Shown here piece after piece: positions 33,298 through 46,849 of a stretch of 64,000 nucleotides of DNA (the first letter of the stretch is position 1; each line of letters opens with the position of its first letter). The notes beneath the pieces were generated by a model, which was not told where the DNA came from, did not search any database, and saw only the letters and a list, made by a program, of their open reading frames with translations. A program made the position numbers and the translations under genes. The DNA is from Prosopocoilus inquinatus (taxonomy: Eukaryota; Arthropoda; Insecta; Coleoptera; Lucanidae), in NCBI GenBank assembly GCA_036172665.1, contig JAYKNF010000013.1:3906001-3970000 (forward strand), read 5' to 3'.

Positions 33298-35230
33298 TAA
33301 ATTGATCGCGTCGAATTCTTTCCGACGTAGAAGAAAGTAGCTTTACGAACGTAACGTTTACCACATGGCGAGAGATATACGGGGTGATATCGAAAATGTG
33401 ACACGAGCGCGTGTGTAACAGTGAAAAAGTGTTTCCACTGAAAAAAAGTAAGTGTTAAAAACAACTGAAAACCTCCAAATTCCATTTCTCCGATGTTACT
33501 CCGGTAATCGGAAAAAAGGTTATAAGACGATCGCGGCGGCGGCGGCGGCGTCGTTTTGCCGGTTAAATTCTTCACGATTTGCATTGTGCCGTCGCGTGTA
33601 CGCTCGACCGAACGCGTCGAGATTTTGACGGAGCTCATTTGAATTTGCATTTGAATTTGCCGCCGCGTAAAAGATGGGATCGACGAGGGTTGGTTGGCAA
33701 CGATCGCGCGACACGCGCAGTAAGGAAACCTTGACACTTGACATATGTAATATTATATATCTGTACGGCCAGTCGTGGGGCCGGAGCACCGGTGGTCGGA
33801 AGGGAGGGGGGGCGTGCTGACTATCGACAATGATCTAACCTGAAAGCGACGCGCGATCTCTTTCGCGTGTGTCGTGTTACGCCCGCAGTCGGCCCGGCGG
33901 CGGAGGGAGTACGTGCGCCGCCGGTCGAACGTGACCTAATCTAAAGCCGCCGACGCGATCTCTTTCGCCGCGCGGACGCGTTCGAACATAATTTCGACCG
34001 TACATATTACGTAAATAGATGAATAAAGGAGGCTTTGGATGTTCGTTTGTGATTAAAAAAAAAATGCGAGCGCGGGGACGTCGATTCGTTCGCTCTCCGG
34101 CCGGCAATTAAAGCGGGAAATTTAAGGAAAAAAATTGAAAAAAATCGATAAAAATTTTAAAAAATTAAAAATTAAGAGAACGGAAAAATTGAAAAAATTG
34201 GGGAAAAATATTCAAAATTCCGGGGGGAAATTTAAAAAAATCGAGAAAAATCGACAAGAATTCTAAAAATTAGGGAAACGGATTTCTTAAGTTTCCCAAC
34301 TTTTTTAAAACATTTCATCACTTCTTACATTTTCCTTAACGTTTTTTCGAAAATTGTTCAAGGTCAACCCAACCGACGCCAACCCAAGCGAGGCCAACCC
34401 AGACGGCGAAAAAAAATTTAAAAATTAGGAGAACGGAAAAATTGAAAAAATTGGGGAAAAATATTCAAAATTTCGGGAAAAAATTGAAAAAATCGAAAAA
34501 AATAGGAAAAAATTCTAAGGATAGAGGAAGCTGATTATTGACGTTTTACAACTTTTTTAAAACATTTTTCCTCACTTTCTCTTACATATTCCTTAACTCT
34601 TTTTTTTTTAATTGTTCAAGGTCAACTCAAACGGCGCCAACCCAAGCGAGGCCAACCCAGATGACAGAAAAATTTTATTTTAAAGAAAACGAAAAAATTT
34701 AAAGAATTAGGGAAAAATGTAGTAAATTTCGAGAAAAAATTGAAAAAAATCGAAAAAAAATGGAAAAAATTTTAAAAATTAAGGAAACCGATTTCTTAAG
34801 TTTTAATACAATTTTTCTCACTTTTTCTTAAACTTTCCTTATCTTTCTTTTGTAAAATTGTTCAAGGTGAACCCAACCGACGCCAAACCAAGCGGGGCCA
34901 ACCCAGACGGCGAAAAAAAAATTATAAATTAGGAGAACGGAAAAATTGAAAAAATTGGGGAAAAATACTCAAAATTTCGTAAATTAGAAAAATCAATTCT
35001 TAAAGTTTTCCAACATTCTTCCAAGTCCCTAGGTGCCGCGAGCCCCCAAAGGCTAGCGGCCCAAACAGCGCGCAGCGCTCTCACCTCTTCCGTCCAAACG
35101 AAACCTCCGTCTATACAAAGCCTCTGTCCACACAAGCCTCTGTTCATACCCACAAGTGGGCGGAGCGTAGCGGATCCCACTTGTCATATATAAGAAAAGA
35201 AACTCGGAAAAGTGTACTTAAGGGGTTCCT
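33298..35230 (-). repeat. Long-unit spacer, three AT subunits, B-type core with 12-bp duplication
   Basis: 1933 bp. The core has 'ggggacgtcgattcg' in place of 'ggggaggtcg'. AT block about 34,121-35,010 with three CCAACCC clusters (near 34,365, 34,630 and 34,875) and private forms 'ccttaacgttttttcg' and 'aagttttaatac'. Its twin is 48,245-50,177. This copy has 'tttcgtaaattag' near 34,977 where the twin reads 'tttcgaaaattag'. Exon-like segments (-): 35,147-35,085 and 33,437-33,297. Confidence 0.9.
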
Positions 35231-36621
35231 ATGGCGCCGCAATGATCGAAATCGGTCGCGTAGAACGTAAACCCGGGTTGTCGCGTATCAAACGAAAGGT
35301 CTCGCCGAGCGGCGACGGAAAATCGCGTCGGTTCGATTTTTCGATCGAAGATGGCGCTGCAATGATCGAAATCGGACGCGTCGAACGTAAACCCGGGTTG
35401 TCGCGTATCAAACGAAAGGTCTCGCCGAGCGGCGACGGAAAATCGCGTCGGTTCGATTTTTCGATCGAAGATGGCGCTGCAATGATCGAAATTGGACGCG
35501 TCGAACGTAAACCCGGGTTGTCGCGTATCAAACGAAAGGTCTCGCCGAGCGGCGACGGAAAATCGCGTCGGTTCGATTTTTCGATCGAAGATGGCGCTGC
35601 AATGATCGAAACTGGACGCGTCGAACGTAAACCCGGGTTGTCGCATATCAAACGAAAGGTCTCGCCGAGCGGCGACGGAAAATCGCGTCGGTTCGATTTT
35701 TCGATCGAAGATGGCGCTGCAATGATCGAAATCGGACGCGTCGAACGTAAACCCGGGTTGTCGCGTATCAAACGAAAGGTCTCGCCGAGCGGCGACGGAA
35801 AATCGCGTCGGTTCGATTTTTCGATCGAAGATGGCGCTGCAATGATCGAAACTGGACGCGTCGAACGTAAACCCGGGTTGTCGCGTATCAAACGAAAGGT
35901 CTCGCCGAGCGGCGACGGAAAATCGCGTCGGTTCGATTTTTCGATCGAAGATGGCGCTGCAATGATCGAAACTGGACGCGTCGAACGTAAACCCGGGTTG
36001 TCGCATATCAAACGAAAGGTCTCGCCGAGCGGCGACGGAAAATCGCGTCGGTTCGATTTTTCGATCGAAGATGGCGCTGCAATGATCGAAACTGGACGCG
36101 TCGAACGTAAACCCGGGTTGTCGCGCATCAAACGAAAGGTCTCGCCGAGCGGCGACGGAAAATCGCGTCGGTTCGATTTTTCGATCGAAGATGGCGCTGC
36201 AATGATCGAAATCGGACGCGTTGAACGTAAACCCGGGTTGTCGCGTATCAAACGAAAGGTCTCGCCGAGCGGCGACGGAAAATCGCGTCGGTTCGATTTT
36301 TCGATCGAAGATGGCGCTGCAATGATCGAAATCGGACGCGTCGAACGTAAACCCGGGTTGTCGCGTATCAAACGAAAGGTCTCGCCGAGCGGCGACGGAA
36401 AATCGCGTCGGTTCGATTTTTCGATCGAAGATGGCGCTGCAATGATCGAAATCGAACGCGTCGAACGTAAACCCGGATTGTCGCTTATCAAACGAAAGGT
36501 CTAGCCGAGCGGCGACGGAAAATCGCGTCGGTTCGATTTTTCGATCGAAGATGTCGCTGCAATGATCGAAATCGGACGCGTCGAACGTAAACCCGGATTG
36601 TCGCCTATCAAACGAAAGGTC
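35231..36621 (-). repeat. 120-bp satellite array 10 (about 11.6 monomers)
   Basis: A different monomer series from arrays 7-9: no 4-bp slip, two 'cgcatatcaaacg' monomers, and a core-side pair with 'cgcttatcaaacgaaaggtctagcc' (near 36,482), where a TAG interrupts the otherwise open frame, then 'gaagatgtcgctg' (near 36,549). Twin: array 15. Confidence 0.95.
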
Positions 36622-38037
36622 TAAATCGATCGCGTCGAATTCTTTCCGACGTAGAAGAAAGTAGCTTTACGAACGTAACGTTTACCACATGGCGAGAGAT
36701 ATACGGGGTGATATCGAAAATGTGACACGAGCGCGTGTGTAACAGTGAAAAAGTGTTTCCACTGAAAAAAAGTAAGTGTTAAAAACAACTGAAAACCTCC
36801 AAATTCCATTTCTCCGATGTTACTCCGGTAATCGGAAAAAAGGTTATAAGACGATCGCGGCGGCGGCGGCGGCGTCGTTTTGCCGGTTAAATTCTTCACG
36901 ATTTGCATTGTGCCGTCGCGTGTACGCTCGACCGAACGCGTCGAGATTTTGACGGAGCTCATTTGAATTTGCCGCCGCGTAAAAGATGGGATCGACGAGG
37001 GTTGGTTGGCAACGATCGCGCGACACTCGCAGTAAGGAAACCTTGACACTTGACATATGTAATATTATATATATGTACGGCCAGTCGTGGGGCCGGAGCA
37101 CCGGTGGTCGGAAGGGAGGGGGGGCGTGCTGACTATCGACAATGATCTAACCTGAAAGCGACGCGCGATCTCTTTCGCGTGTGTCGTGTTACGCCCGCAG
37201 TCGGCCCGGCGGCGGAGGGAGTACGTGCGCCGCCGGTCGAACGTGACCTAATCTAAAGCCGCCGACGCGATCTCTTTCGCCGCGCGGACGCGTTCGAACA
37301 TAATTTCGACCGTACATATTACGTAAATAGATGAATAAAGGAGGCTTTGGATGTTCGTTTGTGATTAAAAAAAAATGCGAGCGCGGGGAGGTCGATTCGT
37401 TCGCTCTCCGGCCGGCAATTAAAGCGGGAAATTTAAGGGAAAAAATTGAAAAAAATCGATAAAAATTTAAAAAAATTAAAAATTAAGAGAACGGAAAAAT
37501 TGAACAAATTGGGGAAAAATATTCAAAATTTCGGGGGGAAATTTAAAAAAATCGAGAAAAATCGACAAGAATTCTAAAAATTAGGGAAACGGATTTCTTA
37601 AGTTTCCCAACTTTTTTAAAACATTTCATCACTTCTTACATTTTCCTTCACTTTTTTTCGAAAATTGTTCAAGGTCAACCCAACCGACGCCAACCCAAGC
37701 GAGGCCAACCCAGACGGCGAAAAAAAATTTATAAATTAGGAGAACGGAAAAATTGAAAAAATTGGGGAAAAATACTCAAAATTTCGAAAATTAGAAAAAT
37801 CAATTCTTAAAGTTTTCCAACATTCTTCCAAGTCCCTAGGTGCCGCGAGCCCCCAAAGGCTAGCGGCCCAAACAGCGCGCAGCGCTCTCACCTCTTCCGT
37901 CCAAACGAAACCTCCGTCTATACAAAGCCTCTGTCCACACAAGCCTCTGTTCATACCCACAAGTGGGCGGAGCGTAGCGGATCCCACTTGTCATATATAA
38001 GAAAAGAAACTCGGAAAAGTGTACTTAAGGGGTTCCT
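36622..38037 (-). repeat. Long-unit spacer, one AT subunit, 'tatatatg' core type
   Basis: B-type core without the 12-bp duplication, with 'cgacactcgcag' and 'tatatatatgtacgg'. The array edge reads 'aaatcgatcg'. Exon-like segments (-): 37,954-37,892 and 36,761-36,621. Confidence 0.9.
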
Positions 38038-39312
38038 ATGGCGCCGCAATGATCGAAATCGGTCGCGTAGAACGTAAACCCGGGTTGTCGCGTATCAAAC
38101 GAAAGGTCTCGCCGAGCGGCGACGGAAAATCGCATCGGTTCGATTTTTCGATCGAAGATGGCGCTGCAATGATCGAAATCGGACGCGTCGAACGTAAACC
38201 CGGATTGTCGCGTATCAAACGAAAGGTCTCGCCGAGCGGCGACGGAAAATCGCGTCGGTTCGATTTTTCGATGGAAGATGGCGCTGCAATGATCGAAATC
38301 GGACGCGTCGAACGTAAACCCGGGTTGTCGCGTATCAAACGAAAGGTCTCGCCGAGCGGCGACGGAAAATCGCGTCGGTTCTATTTTTCGATCGAAGATG
38401 GCGCTGCAATGATCGAAACTGGACGCGTCGAACATAAACCCGGGTTGTCGCGCATCAAACGAAAGGTCTCGCCGAGCGGCGACGGAAAATCGCGTCGGTT
38501 AGATTTTTCGATTGAAGATGGCGCTGCAGTGATCGAAACTGTACGCATCGAACGTAAACCCGGGTTGTCGCGCATCAAACGAAAGGTCTCGCCGAGCGGC
38601 GACGGAAAATCGCGTCGGTTCGATTTTTCGATCGAAGATGACGCTGCAATGATCGAAACTGGACGCGTCGAACGTAAACCCGGGTTGTCGCGCATCAAAC
38701 GAAAGGTCTCGCCGAGCGGCGACGGAAAATCGCGTCGGTTCGATTTTTCGATCGAAGATGGCGCTGCAATGATCGAAATCGGACGCGTCGAACGTAAACC
38801 CGGGTTGTCGCGTATCAAACGAAAGGTCTCGCCGAGCGGCGACGGAAAATCGCGTCGGTTCGATTTTTCGATGGAAGATGGCGCTGCAATGATCGAAACT
38901 GGACGCGTCGAACGTAAACCCGGGTTGTCGCATATCAAACGAAAGGTCTCGCCGAGCGGCGACGGAAAATCGCGTCGGTTCGATTTTTCGATCGAAGATG
39001 GCGCTGCAATAATCGAAACTGGACGCGTCGAACGTAAATAAACCCGGGTTGTCGCGCATCAAACGAAAGGTCTCGCCGAGCGGCGACGGAAAATCGCGTC
39101 GGTTCGATTTTTCGATCGAAGATGGCGCTGCAATGATCGAAATCGGACGCGTTGAACGTAAACCCGGGTTGTCGCGTATCAAACGAAAGGTCTCGCCGAG
39201 CGGCGACGGAAAATCGCGTCGGTTCGATTTTTCGATCGAAGATGGCGCTGCAATGATCGAAATCGGACGCGTCGAACGTAAACCCGGATTGTCGCCTATC
39301 AAACGAAAGGTC
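38038..39312 (-). repeat. 120-bp satellite array 11 (about 10.6 monomers), last unit of super-repeat 1
   Basis: Related to array 7 but with 'cgcatcggttcg' near 38,131, a second 'cgatggaagatgg' near 38,870, a private 'gaacataaaccc' near 38,431 and 'gcaataatcg' near 39,006. The slip is near 39,035, only 2.3 monomers from the core. Confidence 0.95.
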
Positions 39313-40729
39313 TAAATTGATCGCGTCGAATTCTTTCCGACGTAGAAGAAAGTAGCTTTACGAACGTAACGTTTACCACATGGCGAGAGATATACGGGGT
39401 GATATCGAAAATGTGACACGAGCGCGTGTGTAACAGTGAAAAAGTGTTTCCACTGAAAAAAAGTAAGTGTTAAAAACAACTGAAAACCTCCAAATTCCAT
39501 TTCTCCGATGTTACTCCGGTAATCGGAAAAAAGGTTATAAGACGATCGCGGCGGCGGCGGCGGCGTCGTTTTGCCGGTTAAATTCTTCACGATTTGCATT
39601 GTGCCGTCGCGTGTACGCTCGACCGAACGCGTCGAGATTTTGACGGAGCTCATTTGAATTTGCCGCCGCGTAAAAGATGGGATCGACGAGGGTTGGTTGG
39701 CAACGATCGCGCGACACTCGCAGTAAGGAAACCTTGACACTTGACATATGTAATATTATATATATGTACGGCCAGTCGTGGGGCCGGAGCACCGGTGGTC
39801 GGAAGGGAGGGGGGGCGTGCTGACTATCGACAATGATCTAACCTGAAAGCGACGCGCGATCTCTTTCGCGTGTGTCGTGTTACGCCCGCAGTCGGCCCGG
39901 CGGCGGAGGGAGTACGTGCGCCGCCGGTCGAACGTGACCTAATCTAAAGCCGCCGACGCGATCTCTTTCGCCGCGCGGACGCGTTCGAACATAATTTCGA
40001 CCGTACATATTACGTAAATAGATGAATAAAGGAGGCTTTGGATGTTCGTTTGTGATTAAAAAAAAAATGCGAGCGCGGGGAGGTCGATTCGTTCGCTCTC
40101 CGGCCGGCAATTAAAGCGGGAAATTTAAGGGAAAAAATTGAAAAAAATCGATAAAAATTTAAAAAAATCAAAAATTAAGAGAACGGAAAAATTGAACAAA
40201 TTGGGGAAAAATATTCAAAATTTCGGGGGGAAATTTAAAAAAATCGAGAAAAATCGACAAGAATTCTAAAAATTAGGGAAACGGATTTCTTAAGTTTCCC
40301 AACTTTTTTAAAACATTTCATCACTTCTTACATTTTCCTTCACTTTTTTTCGAAAATTGTTCAAGGTCAACCCAACCGACGCCAACCCAAGCGAGGCCAA
40401 CCCAGACGGCGAAAAAAAATTTATAAATTAGGAGAACGGAAAAATTGAAAAAATTGGGGAAAAATACTCAAAATTTCGAAAATTAGAAAAATCAATTCTT
40501 AAAGTTTTCCAACATTCTTCCAAGTCCCTAGGTGCCGCGAGCCCCCAAAGGCTAGCGGCCCAAACAGCGCGCAGCGCTCTCACCTCTTCCGTCCAAACGA
40601 AACCTCCGTCTATACAAAGCCTCTGTCCACACAAGCCTCTGTTCATACCCACAAGTGGGCGGAGCGTAGCGGATCCCACTTGTCATATATAAGAAAAGAA
40701 ACTCGGAAAAGTGTACTTAAGGGGTTCCT
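39313..40729 (-). repeat. Long-unit spacer, one AT subunit, 'tatatatg' core type
   Basis: Like 36,622-38,037 but with 'aaattgatcg' at the array edge. Exon-like segments (-): 40,646-40,584 and 39,452-39,312. Confidence 0.9.
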
Positions 40730-42608
40730 ATGGCGCCGCAATGATCGAAATCGGTCGCGTAGAACGTAAACCCGGGTTGTCGCGTATCAAACGAAAGGTC
40801 TCGCCGAGCGGCGACGGAAAATCGCGTCGGTTCGATTTTTCGATCGAAGATGGCGCTGCAATGATCGAAATCGGACGCGTCGAACGTAAACCCGGATTGT
40901 CGCGTATCAAACGAAAGGTCTCGCCGAGCGGCGACGGAAAATCGCGTCGGTTCGATTTTTCGATGGAAGATGGCGCTGCAATGATCGAAATCGGACGCGT
41001 CGAACGTAAACCCGGGTTGTCGCGTATCAAACGAAAGGTCTCGCCGAGCGGCGACGGAAAATCGCGTCGGTTCTATTTTTCGATCGAAGATGGCGCTGCA
41101 ATGATCGAAACTGGACGCGTCGAACGTAAACCCGGGTTGTCGCGCATCAAACGAAAGGTCTCGCCGAGCGGCGACGGAAAATCGCGTCGGTTCGATTTTT
41201 CGATTGAAGATGGCGCTGCAGTGATCGAAACTGTACGCATCGAACGTAAACCCGGGTTGTCGCGCATCAAACGAAAGGTCTCGCCGAGCGGCGACGGAAA
41301 ATCGCGTCGGTTCGATTTTTCGATCGAAGATGGCGCTGCAATGATCGAAACTGGACGCGTCGAACGTAAACCCGGGTTGTCGCGCATCAAACGAAAGGTC
41401 TCGCCGAGCGGCGACGGAAAATCGCGTCGGTTCGATTTTTCGATCGAAGATATCGCTGCAATGATCGAAATCGGACGCGTCGAACGTAAACCCGGGTTGT
41501 CGCGTATCAAACGAAAGGTCTCGCCGAGCGGCGACGGAAAATCGCGTCGGTTCGATTTTTCGATCGAAGATGGCGCTGCAATGATCGAAACTGGACGCGT
41601 CGAACGTAAACCCGGGTTGTCGCATATCAAACGAAAGGTCTCGCCGAGCGGCGACGGAAAATCGCGTCGGTTCGATTTTTCGATCGAAGATGGCGCTGCA
41701 ATGATCGAAACTGGACGCGTCGAACGTAAATAAACCCGGGTTGTCGCGCATCAAACGAAAGGTCTCGCCGAGCGGCGACGGAAAATCGCGTCGGTTCGAT
41801 TTTTCGATCGAAGATGGCGCTGCAATGATCGAAATCGGACGCGTTGAACGTAAACCCGGGTTGTCGCGTATCAAACGAAAGGTCTCGCCGAGCGGCGACG
41901 GAAAATCGCGTCGGTTCGATTTTTCGATCGAAGATGGCGCTGCAATGATCGAAATCGGACGCGTCGAACGTAAACTCGGGTTGTCGCGTATCAAACGAAA
42001 GGTCTCGCCGAGCGGCGACGGAAAATCGCGTCGGTTCGATTTTTCGATCGAAGATGGCGCTGCAATGATCGAAATCGGACGCGTCGAACGTAAACCCGGG
42101 TTGTCGCGTATCAAACGAAAGGTCTCGCCGAGCGGCGACGGAAAATCGCGTCGGTTCGATTTTTCGATGGAAGATGGCGCTGCAATGATCGAAACTGGAC
42201 GCGTCGAACGTAAACCCGGGTTGTCGCATATCAAACGAAAGGTCTCGCCGAGCGGCGACGGAAAATCGCGTCGGTTCGATTTTTCGATCGAAGATGGCGC
42301 TGCAATAATCGAAACTGGACGCGTCGAACGTAAATAAACCCGGGTTGTCGCGCATCAAACGAAAGGTCTCGCCGAGCGGCGACGGAAAATCGCGTCGGTT
42401 CGATTTTTCGATCGAAGATGGCGCTGCAATGATCGAAATCGGACGCGTTGAACGTAAACCCGGGTTGTCGCGTATCAAACGAAAGGTCTCGCCGAGCGGC
42501 GACGGAAAATCGCGTCGGTTCGATTTTTCGATCGAAGATGGCGCTGCAATGATCGAAATCGGACGCGTCGAACGTAAACCCGGATTGTCGCCTATCAAAC
42601 GAAAGGTC
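40730..42608 (-). repeat. 120-bp satellite array 12, chimera of array-7 and array-11 types (about 15.6 monomers)
   Basis: The left part to about 42,090 follows array 7 through its slip (near 41,727) and 'gtaaactcggg'. It then switches to the array-11 series ('cgatggaagatgg', 'cgcatatc', 'gcaataatcg', second slip near 42,331) and continues into an array-11-type core. Two slips 604 bp apart (5 x 120 + 4) in one array are what unequal exchange predicts. The net gain over array 7 is 484 bp. Confidence 0.92.
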
Positions 42609-44025
42609 TAAATTGATCGCGTCGAATTCTTTCCGACGTAGAAGAAAGTAGCTTTACGAACGTAACGTTTACCACATGGCGAGAGATATACGGGGTGATA
42701 TCGAAAATGTGACACGAGCGCGTGTGTAACAGTGAAAAAGTGTTTCCACTGAAAAAAAGTAAGTGTTAAAAACAACTGAAAACCTCCAAATTCCATTTCT
42801 CCGATGTTACTCCGGTAATCGGAAAAAAGGTTATAAGACGATCGCGGCGGCGGCGGCGGCGTCGTTTTGCCGGTTAAATTCTTCACGATTTGCATTGTGC
42901 CGTCGCGTGTACGCTCGACCGAACGCGTCGAGATTTTGACGGAGCTCATTTGAATTTGCCGCCGCGTAAAAGATGGGATCGACGAGGGTTGGTTGGCAAC
43001 GATCGCGCGACACTCGCAGTAAGGAAACCTTGACACTTGACATATGTAATATTATATATATGTACGGCCAGTCGTGGGGCCGGAGCACCGGTGGTCGGAA
43101 GGGAGGGGGGGCGTGCTGACTATCGACAATGATCTAACCTGAAAGCGACGCGCGATCTCTTTCGCGTGTGTCGTGTTACGCCCGCAGTCGGCCCGGCGGC
43201 GGAGGGAGTACGTGCGCCGCCGGTCGAACGTGACCTAATCTAAAGCCGCCGACGCGATCTCTTTCGCCGCGCGGACGCGTTCGAACATAATTTCGACCGT
43301 ACATATTACGTAAATAGATGAATAAAGGAGGCTTTGGATGTTCGTTTGTGATTAAAAAAAAAATGCGAGCGCGGGGAGGTCGATTCGTTCGCTCTCCGGC
43401 CGGCAATTAAAGCGGGAAATTTAAGGGAAAAAATTGAAAAAAATCGATAAAAATTTAAAAAAATCAAAAATTAAGAGAACGGAAAAATTGAACAAATTGG
43501 GGAAAAATATTCAAAATTTCGGGGGGAAATTTAAAAAAATCGAGAAAAATCGACAAGAATTCTAAAAATTAGGGAAACGGATTTCTTAAGTTTCCCAACT
43601 TTTTTAAAACATTTCATCACTTCTTACATTTTCCTTCACTTTTTTTCGAAAATTGTTCAAGGTCAACCCAACCGACGCCAACCCAAGCGAGGCCAACCCA
43701 GACGGCGAAAAAAAATTTATAAATTAGGAGAACGGAAAAATTGAAAAAATTGGGGAAAAATACTCAAAATTTCGAAAATTAGAAAAATCAATTCTTAAAG
43801 TTTTCCAACATTCTTCCAAGTCCCTAGGTGCCGCGAGCCCCCAAAGGCTAGCGGCCCAAACAGCGCGCAGCGCTCTCACCTCTTCCGTCCAAACGAAACC
43901 TCCGTCTATACAAAGCCTCTGTCCACACAAGCCTCTGTTCATACCCACAAGTGGGCGGAGCGTAGCGGATCCCACTTGTCATATATAAGAAAAGAAACTC
44001 GGAAAAGTGTACTTAAGGGGTTCCT
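42609..44025 (-). repeat. Long-unit spacer, one AT subunit, 'tatatatg' core type
   Basis: Same type as 39,313-40,729, as expected if the right side of the chimeric unit came from that lineage. Exon-like segments (-): 43,942-43,880 and 42,748-42,608. Confidence 0.9.
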
Positions 44026-45420
44026 ATGGCGCCGCAATGATCGAAATCGGTCGCGTAGAACGTAAACCCGGGTTGTCGCGTATCAAACGAAAGGTCTCGC
44101 CGAGCGGCGACGGAAAATCGCGTCGGTTCGATTTTTCGATCGAAGATGGCGCTGCAATGATCGAAATCGGACGCGTCGAACGTAAACCCGGATTGTCGCG
44201 TATCAAACGAAAGGTCTCGCCGAGCGGCGACGGAAAATCGCGTCGGTTCGATTTTTCGATGGAAGATGGCGCTGCAATGATCGAAATCGGACGCGTCGAA
44301 CGTAAACCCGGGTTGTCGCGTATCAAACGAAAGGTCTCGCCGAGCGGCGACGGAAAATCGCGTCGGTTCTATTTTTCGATCGAAGATGGCGCTGCAATGA
44401 TCGAAACTGGACGCGTCGAACGTAAACCCGGGTTGTCGCGCATCAAACGAAAGGTCTCGCCGAGCGGCGACGGAAAATCGCGTCGGTTCGATTTTTCGAT
44501 TGAAGATGGCGCTGCAGTGATCGAAACTGTACGCATCGAACGTAAACCCGGGTTGTCGCGCATCAAACGAAAGGTCTCGCCGAGCGGCGACGGAAAATCG
44601 CGTCGGTTCGATTTTTCGATCGAAGATGGCGCTGCAATGATCGAAACTGGACGCGTCGAACGTAAACCCGGGTTGTCGCGCATCAAACGAAAGGTCTCGC
44701 CGAGCGGCGACGGAAAATCGCGTCGGTTCGATTTTTCGATCGAAGATATCGCTGCAATGATCGAAATCGGACGCGTCGAACGTAAACCCGGGTTGTCGCG
44801 TATCAAACGAAAGGTCTCGCCGAGCGGCGACGGAAAATCGCGTCGGTTCGATTTTTCGATCGAAGATGGCGCTGCAATGATCGAAACTGGACGCGTCGAA
44901 CGTAAACCCGGGTTGTCGCATATCAAACGAAAGGTCTCGCCGAGCGGCGACGGAAAATCGCGTCGGTTCGATTTTTCGATCGAAGATGGCGCTGCAATGA
45001 TCGAAACTGGACGCGTCGAACGTAAATAAACCCGGGTTGTCGCGCATCAAACGAAAGGTCTCGCCGAGCGGCGACGGAAAATCGCGTCGGTTCGATTTTT
45101 CGATCGAAGATGGCGCTGCAATGATCGAAATCGGACGCGTTGAACGTAAACCCGGGTTGTCGCGTATCAAACGAAAGGTCTCGCCGAGCGGCGACGGAAA
45201 ATCGCGTCGGTTCGATTTTTCGATCGAAGATGGCGCTGCAATGATCGAAATCGGACGCGTCGAACGTAAACTCGGGTTGTCGCGTATCAAACGAAAGGTC
45301 TCGCCGAGCGGCGACGGAAAATCGCGTCGGTTCGATTTTTCGATCGAAGATGGCGCTGCAATGATCGAAATCGGACGCGTCGAACGTAAACCCGGATTGT
45401 CGCCTATCAAACGAAAGGTC
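44026..45420 (-). repeat. 120-bp satellite array 13 (about 11.6 monomers)
   Basis: Array-7 series, full length. It occupies the position of array 8 in the second super-repeat but without the one-monomer deletion. Slip near 45,023. Confidence 0.95.
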
Positions 45421-46849
45421 TAAATTGATCGCGTCGAATTCTTTCCGACGTAGAAGAAAGTAGCTTTACGAACGTAACGTTTACCACATGGCGAGAGATA
45501 TACGGGGTGATATCGAAAATGTGACACGAGCGCGTGTGTAACAGTGAAAAAGTGTTTCCACTGAAAAAAAGTAAGTGTTAAAAACAACTGAAAACCTCCA
45601 AATTCCATTTCTCCGATGTTACTCCGGTAATCGGAAAAAAGGTTATAAGACGATCGCGGCGGCGGCGGCGGCGTCGTTTTGCCGGTTAAATTCTTCACGA
45701 TTTGCATTGTGCCGTCGCGTGTACGCTCGACCGAACGCGTCGAGATTTTGACGGAGCTCATTTGAATTTGCATTTGAATTTGCCGCCGCGTAAAAGATGG
45801 GATCGACGAGGGTTGGTTGGCAACGATCGCGCGACACGCGCAGTAAGGAAACCTTGACACTTGACATATGTAATATTATATATCTGTACGGCCAGTCGTG
45901 GGGCCGGAGCACCGGTGGTCGGAAGGGAGGGGGGGCGTGCTGACTATCGACAATGATCTAACCTGAAAGCGACGCGCGATCTCTTTCGCGTGTGTCGTGT
46001 TACGCCCGCAGTCGGCCCGGCGGCGGAGGGAGTACGTGCGCCGCCGGTCGAACGTGACCTAATCTAAAGCCGCCGACGCGATCTCTTTCGCCGCGCGGAC
46101 GCGTTCGAACATAATTTCGACCGTACATATTACGTAAATAGATGAATAAAGGAGGCTTTGGATGTTCGTTTGTGATTAAAAAAAAAATGCGAGCGCGGGG
46201 AGGTCGATTCGTTCGCTCTCCGGCCGGCAATTAAAGCGGGAAATTTAAGGGAAAAAATTGAAAAAAATCGATAAAAATTTAAAAAAATCAAAAATTAAGA
46301 GAACGGAAAAATTGAACAAATTGGGGAAAAATATTCAAAATTTCGGGGGGAAATTTAAAAAAATCGAGAAAAATCGACAAGAATTCTAAAAATTAGGGAA
46401 ACGGATTTCTTAAGTTTCCCAACTTTTTTAAAACATTTCATCACTTCTTACATTTTCCTTCACTTTTTTTCGAAAATTGTTCAAGGTCAACCCAACCGAC
46501 GCCAACCCAAGCGAGGCCAACCCAGACGGCGAAAAAAAATTTATAAATTAGGAGAACGGAAAAATTGAAAAAATTGGGGAAAAATACTCAAAATTTCGAA
46601 AATTAGAAAAATCAATTCTTAAAGTTTTCCAACATTCTTCCAAGTCCCTAGGTGCCGCGAGCCCCCAAAGGCTAGCGGCCCAAACAGCGCGCAGCGCTCT
46701 CACCTCTTCCGTCCAAACGAAACCTCCGTCTATACAAAGCCTCTGTCCACACAAGCCTCTGTTCATACCCACAAGTGGGCGGAGCGTAGCGGATCCCACT
46801 TGTCATATATAAGAAAAGAAACTCGGAAAAGTGTACTTAAGGGGTTCCT
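45421..46849 (-). repeat. Long-unit spacer, one AT subunit, B-type core with 12-bp duplication
   Basis: 1429 bp, counterpart of 30,474-31,902. Exon-like segments (-): 46,766-46,704 and 45,560-45,420, giving an intron-like gap of about 1143 bp, roughly 500 bp shorter than on the left side. Confidence 0.9.
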
